A stretch of 64,000 bases of DNA from Metarhizium brunneum (Eukaryota > Ascomycota > Sordariomycetes > Hypocreales > Clavicipitaceae): positions 3,100,001 to 3,164,000 of the forward strand of contig NC_089425.1 of assembly GCF_013426205.1 (NCBI RefSeq), in the 5' to 3' direction. Below the pieces are notes generated by a model. It was not told the origin of the DNA. It saw only the letters and a list, made by a program, of their open reading frames with translations, and searched no databases. Both the position numbers and the translations under genes were made by a program. This document shows positions 45,162 to 55,099 of this stretch, one piece after another (position 1 is the stretch's first letter; every line of letters begins with the position of its first letter).

Positions 45162-47295
45162 GATATACCAGACAGGTCCGGAAAGCGGGAAAGGGCTGTT
45201 CTGCGTGCCTGGAGGGTTGGGTTGGCCGGGTGGTGCGGATCGGTGGTAGTTGCCGTGATGTGATGTTGTTCGACAAGGTTGTTCAAGAGCAAGCGAGCTA
45301 TGCACGTAGGCGGTACCTGACCGGCTATGTTCAACCAGACAAGAAATCAGCACTTAGGCTGGTGACCCTGGAAAGGCCAAGCTGCTTGCTTGGTCGGACC
45401 AGTATGCCAGCCAGTGTGCCACTCTATATCGGCCGTCTGGCAAGATGAAAGCTGCTGAGCTTCGGCTCGGCTACGATGGAGCCCTGGTTGAAAGCGACGT
45501 GCTGGCCCCTTTGCCCAGCGGTATTCTGTCACGGCCCGAGCGGTGATTGAAACGCTGCACAGGTTTGGAACGAAAGGTTGGTCGAGTGATACGAGGGTGT
45601 CGTCGGCAAACGCTGGATAAATGCCAGCGCTTGGAGGATCAGACACCTGGCGATTCCATGGGTAAGTACGGAGAACGGAGTACAGGGTGCAGAGCTAAGA
45701 GTAAAGGGTACGTCGACGTACCAGACCAGACCAGACACATGCATGCTGGCACTCGGCGGCACTAGACCTGAGCACCTGAACAGTGGGCCGCCGCGCGCAA
45801 GGGGGGGCAATTATTGGTGTCAACCAGTTGACCTGATCTCAAGCTTGCTCCAGATGTCCAGTCGGTGCTATGTCTGCAGGCGCCAGCACTGATCAATATG
45901 ACACCAGACGGCAACTTGACCCCGTGTCTGCTTCAATGTTGGTAGCGGGACATGGGGAGCGCTGGAACGCTGGAACGCTGAAGCCGCCATTAACCATTGA
46001 CTGGTGGACGCCTGGATGCTGGCACGTCGGATCCACTGCCCCAGCCTCTCATGGGCTCTCCATGGATGAATGCTGTCTGGGACAGCGGCGGCAGTGGCCA
46101 GCAGCCCGATGATCCCAAAGCACTGGACGAGAGGCTGGTATGTCGTGATTAAGACGGCTTCTTACGACTCTACGCCCAAAGCTGGCTTGAGTTTGCCCTT
46201 GGTCTCTGAAATTCTTGCCGGTGCAAGCATGCATCAAGGCCTGCCCAACAGCCGGCGGCAGAGGAGCTGGGCACAAATGTCTGCCCTCTGTGTCTGCTCC
46301 CATGTGCACGCACGTACTCTCCGGCTGGTATAGACTACGGCGACAATCACAATCACGCGCCCAGCCAGCACCGCTGCAGGGCTCCATTCCTAATGCCAGG
46401 CCCTAGTTATGTAATACTATGCTCGAGTCTTTGCAAATGGCACCCCTCAATGACACCCAGGCCATTTGCGCACTTTTGAGTGTCTTCTATCGTCACGATT
46501 TGACCTTGGCAGCAACCAATGCGGACTGGCGGGCGGTGGCTTGCACGAGAGGGCTGGGGTTTTCTCAGGTTGTGGTCAAGCTCAACATGCACTTGGGTAC
46601 AGCCGAGAACAGAGGGAGACGGGAATCTGGTACAAGAAGCAGGCCTATGACGGTGAAATGGTTTTCATTCACGAGCATGTTGGTGTTGTCTCTGGATGGT
46701 GTCCGGCTGATGGGTGTTGCTGAAGGCTGCCGAGTTGGAGATTGTAGGCGTGGCAGTGGCAATTTTAGTCTGCCCGTGTTTTAACATGAATACTCCGTAC
46801 GGACAACAGAGTACCCACCCGTTGCAAGTTGGGAGGCGATGCAGCGCGATGAAGAATCTGTTGTGGGTTTGACAGACTGCCGGCATTAAAACCAGAGTTA
46901 CTCTACCTAGGTGAGGACACTTGCGATTAGACGGCTCCAGTTGAGGCATTTCACTAGGCCACTCATGCCTTGGACCGCACTACTGGTGCAATCGTTCTGA
47001 TTGCCCCCAGCCACATGCATTCTCGCCATTTCGCCAACCTTCGGGGTCCACCAAGTGTAAAGCGCATAAAGGCATATGCAAGATATTGTACAGTCACAAA
47101 ATACAAATATACCCAGCGCCATTTCAGGACGTCGACTCAACATAACATGTTCAATACTTTTATTCGATATCACAGCTCTGCGTGGCAGATCCCCCCTCCT
47201 CTGAGTATCTAATAAGTACAAATGCGGGTCAAGCCAGCCCATTTTCCAAAGACTCCCTTGTGTGAACAATCGAACGGCAAAAATAACTCCATGGC
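45162..47295. other. Intergenic region, no gene recognised
   Basis: 2.1 kb between the Gid1 start codon and the 3' end of the reductoisomerase gene. It contains a doubled TACGGAGTAC-type motif at 45666-45683, a single copy at 46791-46800, and a short GCTGGAAC repeat near 45960-45978. Open frames are short and random-looking. Confidence 0.6.
45666..45683. repeat. Doubled GTACGGAG/ACGGAGTAC motif
   Basis: Two adjacent copies of the dispersed TACGGAGTA motif, about 500 bp upstream of the Gid1 start codon. The left copy lacks its final TAC and the right copy its initial T. Confidence 0.65.
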
Positions 47296-48808
47296 TTATT
47301 TTTGGTTCTCGGGTCGCAGAGAACTATAGAAACAACGGTTAGTAAACCACTATAAATAGAACGAGAAGTCCATTTGTAACCTACCGAACAGCCTTGCCGG
47401 CTCTCCAGATCTCCAGATTTCGGATTTCTTCCATCTCAGCCTCGTACCTCTGGCGATAGTCGGCCTGGCTGTTATAGTCCAGAGATCGCTGAGTCTCGGT
47501 TCCGTCCCTGACGCTGTCGTACAGGTTGTTGAAGACGGGCTTCAGGGCATCCTTGAACTTGGGGGTCCAGTCAATGGCACCTCGGCGGGCGGTGGTAGAG
47601 CAGGCCTCGAACATCCAGTCCATGCCATTGGCACCAATCAGGGGGTACAAGCTTTGGGTGGCCTCCTCAACAGTCTCGTTGAAGGCCTCGCTGGGACTGT
47701 GGCCACGCTCACGCAGGACCTCGTACTGAGCAAGGAACATGCCGTGAATACCACCCATTAGGCAGCCACGCTCACCGTACAAGTCAGAGTAGACCTCCTT
47801 TTCAAAGGTAGTCTCGTACAGGTAACCAGAGCCAATGGCGACACCCATGGCAACAGCCTTCTCCTTGGCCTTGCCGGTCACATCCTGGTAAACGGCGAAG
47901 GAGGAGTTGATACCACGGCCCTCACGGAAGAGGGATCGGACAGTGCGGCCAGAGCCCTTGGGAGCGCAAAGAATGACATCGATGTTGCTGGGAACATCGA
48001 CCTTGGTGAGGTCCTTGAATACGGGGGAGAAACCGTGAGAAAAGTAGAGGGTCTTGAAAAAAAAAAAGTCAGCCCAATTCACTATTTTCATTTCTATTGC
48101 AATGCAAGTGATAGTTGCTTACCTTGCCCTCGACGAGCTGGGGCTTGATAGCAGGCCAAGTCTCCGACTGAGCGGCGTCGGAGAGAAGGTTCATAACAAT
48201 GGTACCGCGTGAGATGGCATCGTCGACCTCGAACAGGTTCTTTCCAGGAACCCAGCCATCCTGAATAGCGTCCTGCCAGGACTTGCCGTTCTTGCGAACA
48301 CCGACGATGACGTTGAGGCCGTTATCCCGAAGGTTCAGACCTTGGCCGTGGCCCTGGGAGCCATAGCCGATGAGGGCCAAAGTATCGTTCTTGAAGTAGT
48401 CCTGCTGCGAGTTAGCACTTGCAATGCGCCAATTGACCTCTCTGAGAGATTCCAGGAGGAATCTTCGCCTGTTTCTAAAGCAATTCGGGTCGTGACTCAC
48501 AAGGAGCTTCTCCTGAGGCCAATCGGAACGCTCTGTGCAAAAAAAGAAAATTAGCGGTTAGCTCATAACCGTCGGCAACGGCGTCAATTGGATACAAAAA
48601 ACGACATACCATAAACATCCTCCTTGTGACCGGCAAAGTCGATGGTCTTGACACCACGAACCTGCTGCTGAGCAACAGCGACGGCAGGGCGAGCAGCAGT
48701 AGCAGCTCGCACCAGCTGTCTGGCAGCGATGTACGAGCGCTGCTGGACGCGAGGAGCAGCCAGCTGGCGAGCTGCACGCAGAGACTTGGAGAAACCTCTT
48801 GAGGCCAT
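47296..48808 (-). CDS. ilv5: Ketol-acid reductoisomerase, mitochondrial
   Basis: Five exons, 48808-48610, 48532-48501, 48401-48123, 48052-47385 and 47323-47296, encode 401 residues. The enzyme carries out the second shared step of valine and isoleucine synthesis, NADPH- and Mg-dependent isomerisation and reduction of acetohydroxy acids, in the mitochondrial matrix. An Arg/Ala-rich presequence occupies about residues 1-50. Key segments: LIGYGSQGHGQGLNLRDNG (NADPH site, Gly-rich loop 89-94), VRKNGKSW, SHGFSPVF, APKGSGRTVR, DLYGERGCLMGG and NETVEEATQSLYP with metal-binding acidic residues. The 28-base final exon restores the conserved ending RSLRPENQK; without splicing the frame would stop four codons into that intron. 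Exon 3 has a tandem CAGCAG acceptor; the downstream AG is chosen to match the family length. The symbol follows yeast ILV5 (Neurospora ilv-2). Confidence 0.97.
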
Positions 48809-50572
48809 TGTGTACGGAAGGAGGGGAGATTTGTGATGAAAGGGATTGGCGAATGTTCGGATGGGGAGTTGTGGTAAGAGGGAAGACAGATGGTGAACTG
48901 GTGGAACCGGATTTTTCTTGGGGGGAAAAGCAGTCAGAGCCGGGGGCCGATTTCGGTGGTGGATTCTGCATGCTGCGAGGGTCGGCGGCACATGCGCCCA
49001 AGTATTGCTATTGGGGCAGCAGCCGAAATTCCCCTACACGTACCGAATCACGTAGTTAGAGTATAAATATCTTGAGTGTCTTGCATGAAAATAATATATA
49101 TATATATATATGAGAGACAAAATTATGAAAATCAATGTTCTTTTACCTTGTCTCTCCCTTCCCCAAAAACTACTTAGAAGGCAGAAGTAAAGCATTATTG
49201 GTGCTTGGTGCTGGAAAGTCATGCTGGGGCTTATGCTGTAGATTGATTTGGTGGAGCGTCAACTAATTAGGCAATTAGTGGAGCCCGCTATCAGAGAAGC
49301 AATTCTGTTGCCCTTATTACCAACGCTCATGCGCTGTCAACTTCAAATGTTGGGACTCAGAGCCAACACGTGCTGAAACCGGCCACCAAAAGGGCCTTGG
49401 CCTGACATGGAACACCCAAACGCGCAGCTCGGGTTTCTGGTTACGCAGCTCGACAAGCCACCTAGTCGCTGGCGGGTAGTCTTAATCAGTCCGTATTTTA
49501 TATCTACCTTGTACTACCATAATTTAAAAAGCGCATATTGGCGCTTTCATTTTATGCCAGGCAAAATCCAACACATTGCGATATTTGATGTTTGGTGTTT
49601 TGAACAGGTCACAGTGCCTTTTCTATCGCTGGAGGTTGCACCTGCGAACCCTGGAAAGCAGCACTAGGAAGCCGGTCTGTCGAGGAAACTGAGTACTACT
49701 ACCTGCCAAGGGTTGACTAGACACACAGCCGGCACGCCGAAACCGTCGAAGCGCCTGACTAAGCCTGTCCCGCCAGTCCTAAGCCCAAACAACGTTCCCA
49801 CATCGAATCGACAAGGCCTGATTCACACATGAATCACGGATGAATCATCTCACTTGCTTGCCCAAAACTAGTAACTGTCGGGTCCAAGCCAGGCAGGCTC
49901 AGTCTGCGGTTTCCCTTCAAGAAGCAGCATTTGAAGAAAATGCACTGTGCGTCCTGGGCCAACACCTCCCTTCACCAACCCACGCACCATCAGAGCGTCA
50001 ACGGTAGATGATCATGGCGCTGGGTGCTGAAATGTCGCTGCCACCCGCTCACTGCACTTATAGATGCCCCCAACATATTCTCACAAGTGTACAAACTCGG
50101 CATCAGCGAAGCGTTTTGTAGATGATACTTACGGATGCCATGATACATCTGTATATATTTGATTCTCAGGGCTGGAGCGGCAATCAATGAATACGTCCGA
50201 AAGAAGACTGTTGCCATTCAATCGCCAAAATTTACAGTCGGAGCTCCTCGTAGTTTTGTACCTGAAGATACCACAGTATATTAACCACTTCGCTATTGAC
50301 ACAGACCCAATTCTAACAGTAATGTACATGCAGCAGCCAACCGTAATGTATCCTTTTAATTCTTGAGCCGTGCTTCCAATGACTTGCCCCCGAAACCTTT
50401 GAAACGCCAACGGTCCAGTACCGTGATAACCCGAAATATGTGACACGTCAACCATGTGGCCCGACGAAGACGCCTAGCCAACTCCAACCGTCGCGAAATG
50501 GGAAAAATTGAAATGAGAAAAATAAGCAGCAAGACGAAAATAGGTGAGACAAGAAGAAGAAAAGTGCACCGA
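48809..50572. other. Intergenic region upstream of the reductoisomerase
   Basis: 1.8 kb holding the reductoisomerase promoter and, at the far end, the 3' UTR of the Ies4 gene. Inverted CCAAT-type ATTGG pentamers occur near 48842 and 49012. An AT microsatellite lies at 49094-49111. I saw no TGACTC-type Cpc1/Gcn4 site in the proximal part, though amino-acid biosynthesis genes often carry one. No gene is supported. Confidence 0.55.
49094..49111. repeat. (AT)9 microsatellite
   Basis: Nine uninterrupted AT dinucleotides about 290 bp upstream of the reductoisomerase start codon. Confidence 0.9.
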
Positions 50573-51458
50573 TTAAGATGCGGCAGAAATAGCAATAGGA
50601 GCCGGTGACGAAGCATTGATGCTAGGAGCGCTGTTCATCTCGACATCCCCTCCAGCATTGCTGTTGTTGGCACTGTTTTCTTCTTGGCCATTGGCTTTAT
50701 TCTCCTTGCCGCTGCTGTTGTCAGCAGAGGCTGAAGCCGCCCCAGACTCGTCATTGTCGTCTTCACCAGACTTCTTTGTGTTTGGAGCAGTCCAGCGAGG
50801 AATCTCCCAAATTACACCGGTAAAACTCTTCAGCTTGAAGCCACCTCGAGCCCATTTGCGGCAAGGCTTGCCAGATCGATCGAGAGCGCGAAGGCCAGCA
50901 TTGATGGCTCCCTGGTTGGCCTTGGGGCCAAGTTTGGCTGCTTGCATTCTAGCGACAGCGGCGTGGTCGATTGTGCCATCCTCCCTGTAGACATGAACAC
51001 GTTAGAAATTGAGTACGAAGGACCGTGTAGAAAAGCATCTGCCAGTTGCAAGGGATATGCTGGCGGCAAGACAAGACTTACAATCTAGGCTTCTTCTTGG
51101 GGCCCGGTTTTCCGCGCGGCTTTGGCACCCCATCTATCGTAGCTGCAGACCTCTTTGCGCCTTTCTTTCGGCCATCTGTTGGGGGCGCCATTGATGCAGG
51201 TGCAGGAGTTCCCTCGGCTGCCGGTGTCGCAGCGTTGGAATCGGAAGCATTGTCACCGTTCGACACGCCGGACACGGCCAGGTGGGCAGACGGAGCAGGC
51301 GAGTCCTTGGGCTCAGAAGACTCTTTTGGGGTGGGTGATTCAGCATCGGGAGATTCGGCGTGCATCACTTCGCGCAATCTAGACGCGGCAATTTTGAGAG
51401 TAACAACAAGCCTTGTCTTGCTGCCAGATTTACGCCGACCGTCAGCCTTGGGAGGCAT
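50573..51458 (-). CDS. INO80 chromatin-remodelling complex subunit Ies4-like
   Basis: Two exons, 51458-51082 and 50984-50573 (97 bp intron), give 262 residues. Ies4 is a small nuclear subunit of INO80, which slides and exchanges nucleosomes and takes part in damage checkpoint signalling. Visible: a basic N-terminus with TRLVVTLKIAASRLREV; a Ser/Pro/Ala-rich acidic linker; a basic KPRGKPGPKKKPRL segment split by the intron; the conserved GPKANQGAINAGLRALDRSG and CRKWARGGFKLKSFTGVIW block; and an acidic, Asn/Ser-rich tail. I recall this arrangement from the fungal Ies4/DUF1711 family; identification rests on that memory and on the KSF(T/S)G core shared with yeast Ies4. Phase joins Leu126 across the splice. 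The start is the first ATG in the open frame. Confidence 0.75.
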
Positions 51459-54065
51459 TTTCGCTGATGTGGCCTTGGAACTGTCGGAACGCCGTGTCAG
51501 GTGCCTGAATAGTTCATGATGTATTAGCGGATATTCGGCTGTCGATATTTAAAATTTCATCAGGTATATGTAGGCAACATACCTTGACCTCGGCCACTGC
51601 TGTTTGACCGATTGCTGATGAACAGAGAAGATGTGTGATTTTCTTTTTTCAAAGGAAAAAAAAAAGACTGGCGAGGCAAGCGAGGATGAAGATGTGTTCG
51701 TGGGCAGTGCTGTGGGCACGAGTCGATGACAAAGACTACTGTACTGTCAAGGTTTGTTCAATGGCTGTGATGCCGTACAGCGTCAATGGTGAAAGTGTGA
51801 TTGAGTCGAGGCAGACCAGGGGCTGTCGTCGGGCGGCGTGGAGCTGTAGCGATGCTAGACTGCACTGTGGTCGCTTTTCTCAAGTCGCGGCGGCGGCGGC
51901 GATGGTGCTGGTGATGATGGCGATGGAAAAAGGATGATGAATGGGGGAGAGTTGGGGACGGAGGCAGGGCGGAGGCACTTTCATTTTTTCTGGGGTTGCG
52001 TTGTCTCGTAGACCATGGTCTCATCCTCAATTTTCGGTGCCAGAGGCGGCGCACAAGAAATCGGGTAAAGGTTCTCTCTCTCTCTCGACGCTGGCGCAGG
52101 CTGGACCGTGACGCTCACCCAAGACCAACAGGCGAAGGGGGTGTGGGTTTTGGAGGTTCCTCTCCCGCCGCCGACCCTGCCTCTCTTTGCTGCCAATTGA
52201 GTGATGTTGCCTAAACCGGCTTAGCGCCAAGGGCCCCAACCAAAAGGGGCGCGCATTACGCCGTGCAAAAAGATTCGGAACAAGAGACGACATGTACTGT
52301 GCACCTAGGGTCAAGTATACGCTAGCACATCAACATGTATAGTGGCAACGCACCCAGTTAAGTAGATACACCCGCCTGCAGCCAGATACCAGCATCCGTG
52401 GCACCTTAAGTGTTACGTCCACAGGTGGGCAAGAGCAATCCTGGGCGCGAATAGCATCGCGACAGCCGCACTTGAGCAAAGTACCGAGTGATGAAAGGAA
52501 CAGAACAAAGGAAATTTGCCGACCCTGTAACATGGGGGGACGCACGACAGGGAGGCCGTCATGATTTATCTTTTGTGCCCAGGAACAGCGCCGTGCAGTA
52601 ATGCAGGCTATATTTGCTTCCACTGGGTGGCTATTCGGTATTTCCGGACGTTTTGGTCGCCAGGTGAAGACAAGGCTGCTCGAAACTTGGCCGTGGACCC
52701 CACCGCTATTTCTGACTACTGGGCAATTACTCGAGTGCTCGAGTCCTCGCAGGTGGTGATTTCAAGCACCAGCCGACAAGCTCTCGCCGGTTCCAGCTCC
52801 TTCCAGCCACCAGACGCTTCAGGCCTGGATTGATGGCCACAACCACTCGGCGCATGGAGGCATCACCGTCTCGTTGACGAGGACGAAGTCGGCATGCAAT
52901 GCATGGTGCTATTGCGAGGACGACACACGAGCGCTCGCCCACCTGACTCGTTTCATTCCTCAGGAACGTGTCGCGACCGCAATGACCCGGGGCATTTGAT
53001 GCACACTCACTAAACACGCCGCTTGGTGATCTTCAGACCGACCATGGGTTGTGGAAGGGGGTGGCACAACGTTGAGCCTCATGGCTTTCCTCCAGTGCCG
53101 ATCATGTTATGAACAGCATATTTGGGTGAAGCTGCGCTACGCCAACCACGTCGCATCTGCTCTCATTGTCAAGCAATCTGGCATGATTCTCCAACTGGAT
53201 GCGCGGAGACCCTTCAAACCATCACTGCTACTGTCCGGCCAGTGGTGGCAAGTCACTCCCATCACGACTCCGTGACGGCGTCCGAATAGGCGTCACACAG
53301 CGGTTGAGCCAACAATATATTACCAGACAGGACAGAGTCTTTGTCAGATAGTTGGCACATCATTTTCTCCACCAGGTCGAGACACTCCTCAAAGACTGTG
53401 CCCCTGGCATAGTAGATGCGCCATCGACCAACACTGCTGCGCTCCAGACTCGTGAATCGAAACCTGATGGCTTTCGTTCGGCATCTTAGACATTCAGCTA
53501 CAAGCATCAAACTGACCAAAGTCTAGCCAAGTCAGCCAGTCAGCCAGCCAAACGCCAGAGGCACTCCACAGACCTCTAGCGGATAAGCCAGAAAAGTATG
53601 GTCAATCCAATTTTAGACTTCATTCGAGACGCATCGGCGGCTTTCCAGGAAATTCCTTCCTGCCAGAACTGGCTCAGTTAGCCATGCGGAATATGCAAAT
53701 AATCACCCCGCAACCTCCGTGCTCAGTCATAATGGAAAGATTGATGCGCGAACTCGGATAGCCGTGTAGACTTCCGAACGAGGAACAAAAAACCCCACGA
53801 CGAATGCTGGCTACGGGAAGATGAGCTGGCCGAAGTGTGGGGTAGCTCGGCTTCACGGGTAAACATCACTCCAACAACTGTCTCTCTGCTTGATGCTATG
53901 GCATGGTTCCAACCTCGGTACAACAACTGTACATGGAATACCAGGCATCGTTGTCGCGAGTTGTAACCTCTCATGTTACACTCAGAAACACAAGATTCTG
54001 TACATCTGTCACCGACACTTCTAGTTGCTCAGTACAAGTCAAGTTGCCGACAGTCCATAAACACA
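51459..54065. other. Divergent intergenic region, no gene recognised
   Basis: 2.6 kb between the Ies4 and crotonase-like start codons. It includes a GGC-repeat near 51889-51902 and a CT dinucleotide run near 52073-52087, both near the Ies4 gene and likely in its promoter or leader. The middle part (52300-53900) has only short, random-looking frames. Confidence 0.55.
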
Positions 54066-54953
54066 ATGGAGAATACCAACTTCAAATCCATCATTTACAA
54101 AACGTCATCTGATGGGAAAGTAGCGCACATTATTCTCAATCGGCCAAAGCATTTCAACGCAATCGACCAGAATATCCCGGCCGAGCTACGAGCCGCTGTC
54201 CGCCTAGCCAACTTCGATTCCAAGGTACATTGTATCATTATTAAAGGGAACGGACCTGGGTTCTGTGGGGGCTATGACTTGGGCATTTATGCTGAACATG
54301 CCCAACGCGGCCAGACCGAAGGCAGCCAGGATCTATGCAAAGGCTATGATCCCTTCAAGGACTACTTGACAATGGGCGAAGCCACCGAGTGTTACTCAGA
54401 ACTCTTCCGAAGCCACAAACCCACCATAGCGCAAGTTCACGGGGCTGCTGTCGCAGGTGGAAGTGATATCGCCCTATGTTGCGACCTGGTCGTCATGGCG
54501 GACGATGCTCGGATTGGCTACCCGCCGAGTCGGGCATGGGGTTGTCCTACAACAGCCATGTGGGCGCATCGAATAGGACCGGAAAAGGCGAAGAGAATGC
54601 TGTTTACGGGTGATCTTATAGATGGCAAGGAAGCTGCATCGATGGGCTTAGTTTTGATGTCCGTTCCTGAGGCTGAGTTGGAAGAAACGGTGAATTTGTT
54701 GGCGAACCGAATCAAGACTGTGCCTATCAACCAGCTCTGGATGCACAAACAGGTCATCAACAGTGGGATCGAGAGTTCTGTGCGGTCGAGCCAACGCTTG
54801 GCAACCATTTTTGATGGCATCACGCGGAATTCGCCCGAGGGCATTGCCTTCCAGAACGCGGCGATGCTGTCCGGCTTCAAGGATGCAGTGAAGAAGAGAG
54901 ATGAACCCGGAAATAGCGTATCGTACAGGATAAAGTGGAAGAATAAGCTGTAA
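54066..54953 (+). CDS. Enoyl-CoA hydratase/isomerase (crotonase) family protein
   Basis: Intronless, 295 residues. Crotonase-fold enzymes act on acyl-CoA thioesters. Oxyanion-hole segments are present: GNGPGFCGGYDLG at about 61-73 and VHGAAVAGGSDIALCCDLVV at about 124-143. At the positions of the two catalytic glutamates of classical hydratases this protein has Asp134 (GGSDIAL) and Pro154 (GYPPSRAWG), so simple hydratase activity is doubtful. The block RAWGCPTTAMWAHRIGPEKA is typical of a branch I recall mainly from bacteria (EchA-like). The ATG at 54066 (ACACAATGG) is chosen; an in-frame ATG at 53973 would add 31 residues that do not look conserved. It is convergent with the HET gene only 146 bp away. 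No peroxisomal SKL is present; the protein ends KNKL. Confidence 0.88.
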   Translation: MENTNFKSIIYKTSSDGKVAHIILNRPKHFNAIDQNIPAELRAAVRLANFDSKVHCIIIKGNGPGFCGGYDLGIYAEHAQRGQTEGSQDLCKGYDPFKDYLTMGEATECYSELFRSHKPTIAQVHGAAVAGGSDIALCCDLVVMADDARIGYPPSRAWGCPTTAMWAHRIGPEKAKRMLFTGDLIDGKEAASMGLVLMSVPEAELEETVNLLANRIKTVPINQLWMHKQVINSGIESSVRSSQRLATIFDGITRNSPEGIAFQNAAMLSGFKDAVKKRDEPGNSVSYRIKWKNKL

Positions 54954-55099
54954 TAGGCCCACAATCCTTTTCGATTAAGAAGTAGTCTTGGGTTCCCTCT
55001 CCGCAAGTTTACTCTTCTGCTCTGGGCGCAATTCCCGCTTGTCAGACCTGGATAGGTATGGGTGAATGCCGGGACATACATGAGCAGAAGCATAAATGA

